Part shown: one piece after another, positions 25,608 to 35,284 of the stretch
Layout: the number at the start of each line of letters is the position of its first letter
Position numbering within the stretch: the stretch's first letter is position 1
Assembly: GCF_017303055.1 (NCBI RefSeq)
Contig: NZ_JAEKJT010000011.1
Location: 62,001-126,000 of the forward strand
Direction: 5' to 3'
DNA length: 64,000 nucleotides
Source of the DNA: Halomonas litopenaei
GTDB lineage: Bacteria; Pseudomonadota; Gammaproteobacteria; Pseudomonadales; Halomonadaceae
Position numbers and translations under genes: made by a program
The notes under the pieces: model-generated
The model's input: only the letters and a program-made list of their open reading frames with translations
What the model was told of the DNA's origin: nothing
The model's database searches: none

Positions 25608-28600
25608 CACGAGCCATCGCCAAGGCGTGATCGCCTGGTTTGCCCGCAACCCGGTCGCTGCCAATCTCTTGATGTTGCTGGTGATCGCGCTGGGCGTCAG
25701 CGCCCTTGGCACCCTCCAGAAGGAGGCCTTCCCGAGCACAGAACCCGACAGCCTGAGCATCTCGGTCAGCTACGACAGTGGCTCGGCAAGGCAGTCAGAA
25801 GAAGGACTCGCGATCAAGATCGAGGATGCGCTGGAAGGGGTCATCGGTATCGATTCGATCGTCAGCACCTCCACCACCAGTGGCACCACCGTGACCGTGG
25901 AGAAGACCTCCGACTACGACCTGGATACCCTGCTTAGAGACGTCAAGACCCAGGTGGACGCCATCTCCAACTTTCCGGCCGACGCTGACAATCCGGTCAT
26001 CAGCAAGGCCGAGCGCGAGGAGCACTCGCTGTGGATTCAGCTCTATGGCGACGCTGACCGAGCCACCCTGCAGCAGTTGGCCGACGACCTCAAGGCAGAC
26101 CTGCTGGCCCACCAGGACGTCAGTCGTGTCTCGATCAGTGGCTGGCTCGATCCAATGATGGCCATCGAGATCGACGAGGGTCGCCTGGAAGCCTACGGCC
26201 TTTCGCTCAGCGACGTGGAGGAAGCGGTCAATGCGAGCTCGACCAGCACCTCCAGCGCCGTATTGCGCAATGCCGATCTCTACCTGCAGCTCAAGGCGTC
26301 GCGCCAGGCGTACCTCAAGGATGAGTTCGCCGCCATTCCACTGATCACCACCACCCAGGGCGATCAGATCCGCCTCGGTGATGTGGCCAGGATCCGCGAC
26401 ACCTTCGACGACACCACCTCCAGCCTGTCGCGCTTTGATGGCGAGGACAGCATCGCGTTACAGATCGTCACCACCGGCACCGATGACATTTCAGACTCGG
26501 TCATTGGCGCCCGCGAAGTGATTCAGCAGTGGCGTGACGATGGGCTTTTGCCCCAGAACGTGCAGCTGGCCACCTGGTACGATCGCAGCACCTCGATCAA
26601 CGAACGCCTGGCTCTGCTGATCGACAATGCGCTGTACGGTATTCTGCTGGTGTTTACCCTGCTGGCGCTGTTTCTCAACCTGAGGGTCGCGCTGTGGGTG
26701 GCCATGGGCCTCCCCTTTGTGTTCTGCGGTACGCTCTACTTCATGGGCGAGCCCTTGCTTGGGCTTACCCTCAACGAATTCACCACCTTTGGCTTCATCA
26801 TGGCGCTGGGCATCGTGGTCGATGATGCCGTGGTCGTGGGCGAAAGCGTCTACGCCGAGCGCCGCGCCCATGGTGACACCCTGGACAGCACCATTCGTGG
26901 CACCCTGCGCGTCGCGGTGCCCACCCTGTTTGGCGTGTTTACCACGGTGGTGGCCTTCTTTGCGCTCTCGCAGATAGAGGGCAGACTGGGCAAGCTCTAC
27001 GCCCAATTCGCCGCCGTGGTCGGCCTGTGTCTGGTGCTGTCGATCATCGAGTCGAAGCTGATTCTGCCGGCCCACCTGGCGCACCTGAATACCCGCTCCT
27101 CGACTTCCCGTCATTGTCTTGGCCGGCTGTGGGGGCGGCTACAGGACGCCGCCTCTGGCGCGATGGAACGCTTCACCCAGGCCGTCTATCGTCCGCTGGT
27201 CAAGCTCGCTCTGGTGCATCGAGCAAGCGTCACAGTGCTGTTCACGGCGCTGTTGATCCTGGTCCTGGCCATGCCGTTCAACGGCAGCATTCGCATGAGT
27301 TTCTTCCCCGATATTGCAGGCGATACGGCGCGCGCCAACATCACGCTGGAAAACGATGCGAGTTACGGCTTGACCCACCGGGCGCTGGACCGCCTGCAGG
27401 ACAGTGCCATCGAGGCCGACGCCACGCTGCGCCAGGGCAAAGGCGTCAGCGCCATCGAGCACCTGCAGATCACCTCGAGTGATGACCAGTCAGGGACCGT
27501 CACGGTCAAGCTTGCCGATGATTCGCCCTACGACCTCGACCAGTTCGCACACCAGTGGACGGCCCTTGCCGGGCTCCCGGAAGGCACCCGCACGCTGAGT
27601 GTTCAGAGCCGGCGCAGTGACTTCTCTGCGCTTCGCGTCGAGCTTCGCGCCAGCGACGATACCCTGCTGAGCGCGGCCGGCGACGAGTTCCGCGCGCGTC
27701 TTGAAGCCATTGATGCCGTCAGCGGCCTGGAAGACAACCTCCGCCCGGGCCAACCTCAGCTTCAGCTCGACCTCACCGCCCAGGGGCGCGCGCTTGGCAT
27801 GAGCACCGACGAGCTGGCCGAACAGGTCATGCAGGGCTTCAATGGTCAGGTGGTGCAGCGCTATCAGCGCGGCAACGACGAGATAGAGGTGAAGGTGCGC
27901 TTTCCCGAGAGCGAGCGCCAGTCGCTGGTCGACGTGCTGTCGTCGCGGGTACGTGCAGCGGACGGTACCGTGCTGCCGCTGTCCAGCGTCGCTACAGCGA
28001 GTCTCGGCTACACCCGCGACACCATCACCCGGATCGATAACCAGCGGGCCATCTATATTTCCGGCGACGTGGACAAGGAGCTGATCTCGGCCACCGAACT
28101 GGTGACCCTGCTCGAACAGGAGGTCGTCCCGGATATCCGCAGCGCCTACCCCGGCGTCGACATCCACTTCGCTGGCGAGGCCGAGCAGCAGCAGGAAACC
28201 CAGTCCTCGATGGTCACGGTCTTCGCCTTCGCCATACTGCTGATCTACATGCTGCTGGCGGTCCCCCTGAAATCCTACGTTCAGCCTCTGCTGATCATGA
28301 CCGCGATCCCCTTCGGCGTGGTCGGGGCGCTGCTCGGTCACTGGCTCAATGACCTGTCCCTCGGGATCCTGTCCCTCAATGGCATCATTGCCCTGTCCGG
28401 CGTGGTGGTAAACGACAGCCTTTTGCTGGTGTCCCGTTTCAACGAGCTGCGAGACGAAGGCCTGGCCATCCCGGACGCCATCGTCGCCTCCGCCACCAGT
28501 CGCATGCGTGCCGTCGTGCTGACCTCGGCCACCACCTTTGCCGGGCTCTATCCCCTGCTGGGAGAAACGTCCCATCAGGCCCAGTTTCTGATTCCGGCCG

Positions 28601-28752
28601 CAGTGTCGCTGGCATACGGTATCCTGTTCGCCACCCTGATCACGCTAATCCTGATACCGGTGCTGCTGAGCCTGCAGACCAGCCTCGAGCAATGGCTCAC
28701 ACGCTGGAGGCGACGCACGCCCGGTGAAGACGAGGCCGAAACTCCATGCTGA
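25600..28752 (+). CDS. RND multidrug efflux permease
   Basis: 1050 aa, the AcrB-superfamily length. Twelve membrane helices with two large periplasmic loops (about residues 40-340 and 555-870). The TM4 proton-relay motif G-I-V-V-D-D-A-V-V-V-G-E is at about 404-415 with both Asp present; the C-terminal half has LSGVVVNDSLLLVSRFNELR. N-terminus IAWFARNPVAANLLML is typical of the HAE1-like group closest to the MexQ/VexD-type permeases by impression. Substrate unknown, exports from periplasm or inner leaflet with proton antiport. Its end overlaps the response regulator start by 7 bp. Confidence 0.94.
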   Translation: MSDTSHRQGVIAWFARNPVAANLLMLLVIALGVSALGTLQKEAFPSTEPDSLSISVSYDSGSARQSEEGLAIKIEDALEGVIGIDSIVSTSTTSGTTVTVEKTSDYDLDTLLRDVKTQVDAISNFPADADNPVISKAEREEHSLWIQLYGDADRATLQQLADDLKADLLAHQDVSRVSISGWLDPMMAIEIDEGRLEAYGLSLSDVEEAVNASSTSTSSAVLRNADLYLQLKASRQAYLKDEFAAIPLITTTQGDQIRLGDVARIRDTFDDTTSSLSRFDGEDSIALQIVTTGTDDISDSVIGAREVIQQWRDDGLLPQNVQLATWYDRSTSINERLALLIDNALYGILLVFTLLALFLNLRVALWVAMGLPFVFCGTLYFMGEPLLGLTLNEFTTFGFIMALGIVVDDAVVVGESVYAERRAHGDTLDSTIRGTLRVAVPTLFGVFTTVVAFFALSQIEGRLGKLYAQFAAVVGLCLVLSIIESKLILPAHLAHLNTRSSTSRHCLGRLWGRLQDAASGAMERFTQAVYRPLVKLALVHRASVTVLFTALLILVLAMPFNGSIRMSFFPDIAGDTARANITLENDASYGLTHRALDRLQDSAIEADATLRQGKGVSAIEHLQITSSDDQSGTVTVKLADDSPYDLDQFAHQWTALAGLPEGTRTLSVQSRRSDFSALRVELRASDDTLLSAAGDEFRARLEAIDAVSGLEDNLRPGQPQLQLDLTAQGRALGMSTDELAEQVMQGFNGQVVQRYQRGNDEIEVKVRFPESERQSLVDVLSSRVRAADGTVLPLSSVATASLGYTRDTITRIDNQRAIYISGDVDKELISATELVTLLEQEVVPDIRSAYPGVDIHFAGEAEQQQETQSSMVTVFAFAILLIYMLLAVPLKSYVQPLLIMTAIPFGVVGALLGHWLNDLSLGILSLNGIIALSGVVVNDSLLLVSRFNELRDEGLAIPDAIVASATSRMRAVVLTSATTFAGLYPLLGETSHQAQFLIPAAVSLAYGILFATLITLILIPVLLSLQTSLEQWLTRWRRRTPGEDEAETPC

Positions 28753-29438
28753 ACGTGCTGCTGGTGGAAGATGACCTGGATCTGGCCATGACCATCGTGC
28801 AATACCTGGAGATCCAGCAAATCCGGTGCGATCACGCCAGCAATGGCCAGCGCGGGCTCACGCTCATCCGCGACAATCGCTATGACGTCATCCTGCTGGA
28901 TCTCAATCTGCCGCGACTGGATGGCCTGAGCGTCTGCCGCGAGGTTCGCCACGCGGGCGATGACACCAGCATCCTGATGTTGACCGCCCGCGACCGCCTC
29001 GACGACAAGGTCGATGGCTTCGAGGCGGGCGCCGATGACTACCTGGTCAAGCCGTTCGAACTGAAGGAGTTGGCGCTGCGCATTCGCGCCCTGGGCCAGC
29101 GACGCAGCGGGCAGATCAAGCGGCTGCACTACGCTGGCCTGGTGATGGATCTGGTCTCCCTGACGGTGCTTAGAGACGGTCAGCCGCTGCACCTGTCACC
29201 TACCGGCTGGCGACTGCTGGAACCCCTGCTGCGCGCATCGCCCGGGGTCGTCAGCCGCCGCGCTCTGGAGGAGGCGGTGTGGGGCGAGGAACCTCCCTAC
29301 AGCAATAGCCTCAAGGTACATATGCACCATCTGCGCAAGGCCGTGGATCGAGACTTCGATCCGCCGCTGATACACACGATCCCCGGACGCGGGTTCGCCT
29401 TGAGGGAGGCACGGGATGATCCGTCAGATACGCCTTAA
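28746..29438 (+). CDS. OmpR-family response regulator of the efflux operon
   Basis: 230 aa. Receiver domain (1-118) with acidic pocket E8/D9/D10, phosphorylated D52 (VILLDLNLP), T80 and K102 (DDYLVKPFE), then a winged-helix output domain (about 130-225) with VWGEEPPYSNSLKVHMHHLRK and IPGRGF. Similar in layout to QseB/PmrA/TctD. Co-transcribed with and overlapping both the RND permease and the kinase gene, so it probably controls this operon through the TTAACC direct repeats. Confidence 0.93.
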   Translation: MLNVLLVEDDLDLAMTIVQYLEIQQIRCDHASNGQRGLTLIRDNRYDVILLDLNLPRLDGLSVCREVRHAGDDTSILMLTARDRLDDKVDGFEAGADDYLVKPFELKELALRIRALGQRRSGQIKRLHYAGLVMDLVSLTVLRDGQPLHLSPTGWRLLEPLLRASPGVVSRRALEEAVWGEEPPYSNSLKVHMHHLRKAVDRDFDPPLIHTIPGRGFALREARDDPSDTP

Positions 29439-30765
29439 GCGACAGCTCGCGGGGATCCTGCTCACCTTGGGTGCGCTGCTGGTGGGAGGCTACTCGCTGC
29501 TGGCGGCCCACTACTTCAAGCTGGGGATGGACAGCACCATGGTGGGGGCCATGGAACAGGCGGTGCATCAGCACATTCGCCAGCGGGCCAAAGGCACGGC
29601 AGAACCCGACCTGGGCGCCTTCACCGTCACCTCGACCTGGCAGCAACAGCCCAGGCAGATCCGCAGCTTGTTGCCACAGCCGCCGCAGCAGGAGACGCGC
29701 CTGGTCACGTCGCGTGAGACGAAGCCGAATGGTCGCCGCGGCAGGCTGGTCTTCGCCATGCGCTTTCCCACCGACGAGGGGACGCTGTTTGTCAGCCACA
29801 CTCTGACACGCCAGCAGATGTCGAGCCTGGTACATCGCACCATCCGTGACAACCTCACGAGCCTTCTGCTTATCAGCCTCAGTACCGCCGTCGCCCTGGC
29901 ACTGGCGATCTGGCTACTGCTGCGTCAGCTAAGCAAGCCGGTGGCGCGCCTCGGGCGATGGGCGCGTGATCTGGAAAGCGCCAACCTGCAGGACCCTCTG
30001 CCGGACTTCCGCTACCCCGAGCTCAACGAACTGGCCTCGCTGGTACGCGACAGCCTGTCCTCCCAGCAAGACAGTCTCGAACGGGAACATCGCTTCCTGC
30101 GCCACTCAAGCCATGAATTGCGCACGCCGATCAGTGTGATGCGAAGCGGCATCGAACTGATCCGCTCGCTACCGCCGGAGCAGGCGCCTGTGGCCCGATC
30201 CGTGCTGGCGTCGATCATCGATCGCCTGGATCGCGCCAGCCTGAACATGAAGCATCTGACGGAAACCCTCCTGTGGCTAAGCCGCGACGAGCCCATCGAT
30301 CTGCCCACCCGTCCCATCGCACTCGATCAACTGGTACAGGACATCGTCGAAGAACACCGCTACCTGCTACGCGACAAGGACGTCGTCCTCAGCGTGACCA
30401 CAAGCCCGGCCACCCTGGAACAGTCCGAGGTGGCGCTTCGCATGGTCCTTGGCAATCTCATCCGCAACGCCTTCCAGCACACCTGGGCGGGTGACGTCAC
30501 CCTGCGTCAGCAGGGTAAGACGATCTTTATCGACAACCTGCAGCGCGCCGACGGGCAGGAAGACGGAAGCGGTGACAGCCAAGATGCCGACAACGATGCC
30601 CCCGCAGGACACCCAGACACTGTCGACGACCTGGGCTTCGGCCTTGGCCTGGAGCTGACAGCTCAGCTCACCGAGCGGCTCGGCTGGCACTATCACAACC
30701 AGCCGGTGCCAGGGGGACACTACGTCCAGCTCACCCTGGTCGATGCCGCCGAGCCACACGGCTAA
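29416..30765 (+). CDS. Sensor histidine kinase of the efflux operon
   Basis: 449 aa. Two membrane segments (about 11-32 and 148-169) enclose a ~115-residue periplasmic sensor; a HAMP-like segment (170-220) leads to the H box F-L-R-H-S-S-H-E-L-R-T-P with H233. The ATPase domain has the N box G-N-L-I-R-N-A-F-Q-H and a G box GFGLGLELTAQL. A ~25-residue acidic insertion (DGQEDGSGDSQDADNDAP) sits in the ATP-lid region where a D-x-G-x-G box is expected, so lid structure is unusual. Starts inside the regulator gene (23-bp overlap). Confidence 0.9.
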   Translation: MIRQIRLKRQLAGILLTLGALLVGGYSLLAAHYFKLGMDSTMVGAMEQAVHQHIRQRAKGTAEPDLGAFTVTSTWQQQPRQIRSLLPQPPQQETRLVTSRETKPNGRRGRLVFAMRFPTDEGTLFVSHTLTRQQMSSLVHRTIRDNLTSLLLISLSTAVALALAIWLLLRQLSKPVARLGRWARDLESANLQDPLPDFRYPELNELASLVRDSLSSQQDSLEREHRFLRHSSHELRTPISVMRSGIELIRSLPPEQAPVARSVLASIIDRLDRASLNMKHLTETLLWLSRDEPIDLPTRPIALDQLVQDIVEEHRYLLRDKDVVLSVTTSPATLEQSEVALRMVLGNLIRNAFQHTWAGDVTLRQQGKTIFIDNLQRADGQEDGSGDSQDADNDAPAGHPDTVDDLGFGLGLELTAQLTERLGWHYHNQPVPGGHYVQLTLVDAAEPHG

Positions 30766-30830
30766 AGGCTCCCGTTTCACTCGAGCCCGAGCAAGGCTGG
30801 TGCTGCGAGCTGTCGACCGCCACTTTCGCC

Positions 30831-31529
30831 CTAGACGGTCAGGTAGCGCTTCACCACGTCATCACTCAATGCTGCTATGTCGCCCTCCGCTACGCGCCGG
30901 CCACGATCAAGGATGGCAAAACGATCTGCAAAACGGCGAGCAAAGGGGAGCTTCTGCTCCACCAGCAGTACGGTCAGCCCATCATCGGCGATCAGACGGC
31001 GAATGACCTCGCCAATCTGGGCGACGATGTTCGGCTGGATGCCCTCCCCCGGCTCATCGAGGATCAGTAGCTTGGGCTCGAGTACCAACGCACGCCCGAT
31101 GGCCAGCTGCTGCTGCTGGCCGCCCGAAAGATCCCCGCCACGACGCTGGCGCATTTCCTTGAGCACGGGAAACAGCTCGTAGATGCGCTCGGGTACCTGG
31201 CGCAGGCCATCCCCGCGCGCTGCCAGACCGGTACGCAGGTTCTCTTCCACCGTCAGCAGTGGAAAAATCTGGCGTCCCTGAGGCACGTAACCGATGCCAA
31301 GGCGCGAGCGATCTTCCAGCCGACGGCGCTCCAGAGCCACGCCATCCGCGTATTCCAGCGCTCCTCCACGGATCGGCACTTCGCCCATGATGGCTTTCAT
31401 CAACGTCGTCTTGCCGACACCATTGCGCCCCAGCACGCAGGTGCAGGCCGCTTTGGGCACCTGCAGATCCAGGTCCCACAGCGTATGGCTTTCGCCATAG
31501 AACTGGTTGAGCCCACGAATGTTCAGCAT
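30831..31529 (-). CDS. urtE: Urea ABC transporter ATP-binding protein UrtE
   Basis: 232 aa from ATG 31529 (MLNIRGLNQFYGES), the standard UrtE start. ABC ATPase of the LivF type: Walker A GRNGVGKTT, Q-loop G-Y-V-P-Q-G-R-Q-I-F-P, signature LSGGQQQQLAIGRAL, Walker B LLILDEP, H-loop region with LLVEQKLPFA. In UrtE the family-typical GEGIQPN follows Walker B. It energises high-affinity urea import with UrtD. A 48-codon open frame separates it from urtD. Confidence 0.95.
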   Translation of the reverse strand: MLNIRGLNQFYGESHTLWDLDLQVPKAACTCVLGRNGVGKTTLMKAIMGEVPIRGGALEYADGVALERRRLEDRSRLGIGYVPQGRQIFPLLTVEENLRTGLAARGDGLRQVPERIYELFPVLKEMRQRRGGDLSGGQQQQLAIGRALVLEPKLLILDEPGEGIQPNIVAQIGEVIRRLIADDGLTVLLVEQKLPFARRFADRFAILDRGRRVAEGDIAALSDDVVKRYLTV

Positions 31530-31669
31530 TGGCGGGCCCTCCGCTGTGCCAGCGCAGCGAGCCAGCGCGGATATCGCCGTCTTTTCATGCGGGCTCCCCT
31601 GACGCGATCCCATGCGACGACATAGGCACTTCGTACACCGGGATCCAGTGGAAAGCGTTCCAGTCCCAT
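31523..31669 (-). CDS. Possible small gene between urtD and urtE
   Basis: A 48-codon frame starts with an ATG overlapping the urtD stop (TGATG) and ends with a TGA overlapping the urtE start (ATGCTGA), filling an otherwise unexplained 139-bp gap in a compact operon. The product is very basic at its C-terminus (RRRYPRWLAALAQRRARQC) and has no family I recognise. Third-position GC (about 58%) is lower than that of the flanking genes, which argues against strong coding selection. It may instead be a translated coupling peptide that delivers ribosomes to urtE. Confidence 0.3.
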   Translation of the reverse strand: MGLERFPLDPGVRSAYVVAWDRVRGARMKRRRYPRWLAALAQRRARQC

Positions 31670-32502
31670 CATGCAGCCTCCTCATCGCCACCCAGATAGA
31701 CCTCGACCACCCTGGGGTCGCTGGCCACCTTGTCCATGCTGCCTTCCGCCAGCACGGAGCCTTGATGCAGCACCGTGACGGTGCGTGCGATGGACCTGAC
31801 AAAGCCCATATCGTGCTCAACCACCACCACGGAATGCTTGCCGGCCAGTCCCTTCAAGAGCTCGGCAGTACGCTCCATTTCCTGTTCGGTCATACCGGCA
31901 ACGGGTTCGTCCACCAGCAGCAACCGCGGGCGCTGCATCAACAACATGCCGATCTCGAGCCACTGCTTCTGACCGTGGGACAGGATGCCTGCCTGGCGAC
32001 GGCTCAAGGCTGACAGGCCGACGGTTTCCATGACCTCTTCGATACGATTGCGCAGGTCAGCATTCCGTCGAGCGACCAGGGTGGGCCACAGACTCTTGTC
32101 GGTGGCCATGGCTAGCTCCAGGTTCTCGAACACACTGAGCGCCTCGAACACCGTGGGTTTCTGGAATTTCCTTCCAATACCCAGGCGTGCGATCTCCGGC
32201 TCGTTCTTGGTCAGCAGGTTATGACGACTGCCAAACCAGACGCTGCCCGTATCAGGGCGGGTCTTGCCGGTGATGATGTCCATCATGGTGGTCTTGCCGG
32301 CACCGTTGGGGCCGATGATGCAGCGTAGTTCGCCGTCGTCGATGGTCAGGTTGAGATCATTGATGGCCTTGAACCCATCAAAACTGACGGAGACATCCTC
32401 CAGATAGAGGATGGGGCCATGGCGGACATCGACCGGGGACGCCTGCGGCACCAGAAAGTCGAAGACACGATCGCGATCGGCCAGACCATGCAGAAAACTC
32501 AT
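31669..32502 (-). CDS. urtD: Urea ABC transporter ATP-binding protein UrtD
   Basis: 277 aa, longer at the N-terminus than LivG as usual for UrtD. Walker A GPNGAGKTT, Q-loop around G-I-G-R-K-F-Q-K-P, the altered signature LSHGQKQWLEIG (LSxGQ, with His in place of the usual Gly, seen in UrtD), Walker B LLLVDEPVAGMT, H-loop V-V-E-H-D-M. ATG overlaps the urtC stop (ATGA). Cytoplasmic ATPase of the urea importer. Confidence 0.95.
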   Translation of the reverse strand: MSFLHGLADRDRVFDFLVPQASPVDVRHGPILYLEDVSVSFDGFKAINDLNLTIDDGELRCIIGPNGAGKTTMMDIITGKTRPDTGSVWFGSRHNLLTKNEPEIARLGIGRKFQKPTVFEALSVFENLELAMATDKSLWPTLVARRNADLRNRIEEVMETVGLSALSRRQAGILSHGQKQWLEIGMLLMQRPRLLLVDEPVAGMTEQEMERTAELLKGLAGKHSVVVVEHDMGFVRSIARTVTVLHQGSVLAEGSMDKVASDPRVVEVYLGGDEEAA

Positions 32503-33638
32503 GGGGTCGCCTCCTGTTTTACCGCCATATTGTTAGGTGCATCATCGTGCTGACGGCGACGCGACAATAGCCCGGCGATACCCTGAGGCAGCAGCACGGT
32601 AACCAGCACGAACAGCGCCCCCAGGGCAAACAGCCAGGCCTCGGGCATGATCCCGGTGAACACGCTCTTGGCATAGTTCACCGCCAGCGCGCCTATGACC
32701 GCGCCATACAGCGTCGCCCGCCCACCAAGGGCCACCCACACCACGATCTCGATGGAAAACAGCGGGGAGAATTCGCTGGGATTGATGATCCCTACCTGGG
32801 GCACATACAGGGCGCCAGCGACCCCGGCCAGCATCGCCGAGACGACGAACACGAAGAGCTGGTAGCGCTCTACCCGGTAGCCGAGAAAGCGAGTGCGCGA
32901 CTCAGCGTCACGTACTGCCACGCAGACGCGGCCAAGCTTGCTCACGACAATGGCTCGGCACAGCAGAAACCCTAGTGCCAGGGCGACGCCTGAGGCGATG
33001 AACAAGCCCAGGCGCGTGCTGTCGGCGGACAAGTCGAAGCCCAGCAGCTCCTTGAAGTCGGTCAGGCCATTGTTGCCGCCAAAGCCCATCTCGTTGCGGA
33101 AGAACGCCAGCATCAGCGCGAAGGTCAGGGCCTGGGTGATGATCGACAGGTAAACCCCGGTGACCCGTGAACGGAACGCCAGAAAGCCGAACACCAGCGC
33201 CAGCAGGCCCGGCGCCAACAGCACCATCGCAAAGGCCACGCCCGGCATGTCGAACCCCAGCCAGTACCAGGGAAGGCTATCCCAGTCGAGGAAGACCATG
33301 AAATCGGGCAGCAACGGGTCGCCATAGACGCCGCGGTCGCCGATCTGGCGCATCAGGTACATGCCCATGGCGTAGCCGCCCAGGGCGAAGAAAGCACCGT
33401 GGCCAAGGCTGAGAATGCCTAGATACCCCCAGACCAGGTCCACAGCGACCGCCAGCAAGGCATAACACAGATACTTGCCAAGCAAGGTAACGGTATAAGT
33501 AGAGACGTGAAGCGGGTGATCGGCGGGCAACAGGTTGGCCAGCACGACCAGAGCCATGGCGCCACACAGCACCGCCAGGAAGGTCAGCGTTGAGCGCTCG
33601 CTAAAGGGGCGAGCAAGCCAGTGTCGGGATGTCATCAT
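32499..33638 (-). CDS. urtC: Urea ABC transporter permease UrtC
   Basis: 379 aa LivM-type permease with about ten membrane helices. Characteristic stretches: DLVWGYLGILSLGHGAFFALGGY near 65-87, the coupling region with RVCVAVRDAESRTRFLGYRVERYQ, GALYVPQVGIINPSEFSP and WVALGGRATLYGAVIGA. These match UrtC rather than branched-chain amino-acid LivM in the long N-terminal and G-V-Y-G-D inserts. Two nucleotides separate it from urtB. Confidence 0.94.
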   Translation of the reverse strand: MMTSRHWLARPFSERSTLTFLAVLCGAMALVVLANLLPADHPLHVSTYTVTLLGKYLCYALLAVAVDLVWGYLGILSLGHGAFFALGGYAMGMYLMRQIGDRGVYGDPLLPDFMVFLDWDSLPWYWLGFDMPGVAFAMVLLAPGLLALVFGFLAFRSRVTGVYLSIITQALTFALMLAFFRNEMGFGGNNGLTDFKELLGFDLSADSTRLGLFIASGVALALGFLLCRAIVVSKLGRVCVAVRDAESRTRFLGYRVERYQLFVFVVSAMLAGVAGALYVPQVGIINPSEFSPLFSIEIVVWVALGGRATLYGAVIGALAVNYAKSVFTGIMPEAWLFALGALFVLVTVLLPQGIAGLLSRRRQHDDAPNNMAVKQEATP

Positions 33639-33640
33639 GC

Positions 33641-35284
33641 TCAGCCCTCCGCCGCGCGGCCTTTCTGCGGGAACAGTCCCCGCGGCCGCTTTTGAATGAA
33701 CAGAATGATGAACACCAGCACCAGAATCTTGGCCAGCACTGCCCCGGCCCAGGGCTCAAGTACCTGATTGATCACGCCAAGCGAGAGCCCGGCGACCAGG
33801 GTGCCCCACAGGTTACCGACGCCACCGAACACCACCACCATGAACGAGTCGATGATGTAGTTCTGACCCAGGTTGGGACCCACGTTGGTGAGCTGGGACA
33901 GCGCCACGCCAGCAAGGCCTGCCACGCCGGAGCCCAACGCAAACGTCAAGATATCGACACGGGTCGCCCGAATCCCCATGGAACGCGCCATGGCACGATT
34001 CTGGGTGACAGCTCTCACCTCCAGGCCCAATCGCGTCCTGCGCATGACCAGCATCAGCGCGGCAAAGACCAGCACCGCAAACCCGAGCACGTACAGCCGG
34101 TTGAGGGTCAGCGACAGTGCATCGTTGATGATCAGCGAGCCGCTCATCCACTCCGGCGTCACCACGGTACGATTCAGGGGAGAAATCAGCGTACGTACCA
34201 GCTGCTGCAAGATCAGGCTGACACCAAAGGTGGCCAGCAGGGTTTCCAGCGGACGCCCCTTCAGAAACTGGATGACGCCCCGCTCGATCGCGACACCTAC
34301 CAGTGCCGCCACCAGAAAGCCTGCCGGTATCGCCAGCAGCAGCGCCAGCCCCGGCTGCCCCGGCAACAGCTGCTGCATCGCCCAGGTGGTGTAGGCTCCC
34401 AGCATGATCAGTTCGCCGTGAGCCATGTTGATCACACCCATCACGCCGAAGGTGATCGCCAGACCAATAGCGGCCAGGACCAGGACAGAGCCCAGCGAAA
34501 GGCCGAAGTAGAGCGTCTCGGCGGCGCGATTGAGCTTCAGCGACTGCTCAATGTCAGCCAGCGCTGCGGACGCCGCGTCGGCCACCATGGCGTCTTCGCT
34601 GCGGCTGGCCTGCATCAATGCCGCCCTGACCTGTCCATTCAGACTGCCGGCGAGGTCCGCGACAGCGGCGCTGTCGCCCTGCTCCAGTCGGTGGATGGCA
34701 ATCGCCTGGGTCAGGGCCGCCGCCACCTCCGGGTCACTCTCGTTCTGGGCAAGTTCCGACAGGGACTCCACCACCTCGGTATCGACGTCCCCCAGCAGCG
34801 CTTTCGCTGCAATCAGCCGCTGTGCGGGATCATCGACGCGCAGATCCAGCAGGGCCAGGGTGCTGTCCAGGTGGCCACGCAAACGATTGTTGATGGCGAC
34901 CCGGTCAAGCTCGCGCCGCGACACCTCCCCCGCCTCTTCCATGGTGAGGGCGTCTGCCACCGGCCATTGCCGGCCTCGGTTGGCCAAAATCACGACAATG
35001 TCGCCGCTGTCCTTGACCTGGGCCAGCTTGCCCTCGGCGAAACTCTCGAGCCATCCGCGTGCGCGCGTGTCACCACTCGCGGCAATGGCATCGATAGCCG
35101 CCTCCTTTTCGCGAAAGTTGGCCTCAGCGAGTGCCTGCAGCAGCTCGCGACCAGCGTCTTCCTCTAGAGTTGCACTGGTGTCCTGCTCTGCGGCGTTGTC
35201 CTGTCCAAGAGCACATGGCCCAAGAGCGACCAGGCTGACCAGCAGCAGCGCCTTCAACCAGTATCGCCATGCTGTTGTGTTCAT
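33641..35284 (-). CDS. urtB: Urea ABC transporter permease UrtB
   Basis: 547 aa. An N-terminal signal sequence and a ~230-residue periplasmic, HEAT-like helical region rich in Ala/Glu/Asp precede a LivH-type permease domain (about 255-540) containing GVMGVINMAHGELIMLGAYTTW and AVTQNRAMARSMGIRATRVD. The long extracytoplasmic extension is the mark of UrtB. Two-component membrane channel with UrtC. A 105-bp gap to urtA contains an imperfect GGCCGGG/CCCGGCC hairpin that could attenuate expression after the abundant binding-protein gene. Confidence 0.94.
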   Translation of the reverse strand: MNTTAWRYWLKALLLVSLVALGPCALGQDNAAEQDTSATLEEDAGRELLQALAEANFREKEAAIDAIAASGDTRARGWLESFAEGKLAQVKDSGDIVVILANRGRQWPVADALTMEEAGEVSRRELDRVAINNRLRGHLDSTLALLDLRVDDPAQRLIAAKALLGDVDTEVVESLSELAQNESDPEVAAALTQAIAIHRLEQGDSAAVADLAGSLNGQVRAALMQASRSEDAMVADAASAALADIEQSLKLNRAAETLYFGLSLGSVLVLAAIGLAITFGVMGVINMAHGELIMLGAYTTWAMQQLLPGQPGLALLLAIPAGFLVAALVGVAIERGVIQFLKGRPLETLLATFGVSLILQQLVRTLISPLNRTVVTPEWMSGSLIINDALSLTLNRLYVLGFAVLVFAALMLVMRRTRLGLEVRAVTQNRAMARSMGIRATRVDILTFALGSGVAGLAGVALSQLTNVGPNLGQNYIIDSFMVVVFGGVGNLWGTLVAGLSLGVINQVLEPWAGAVLAKILVLVFIILFIQKRPRGLFPQKGRAAEG

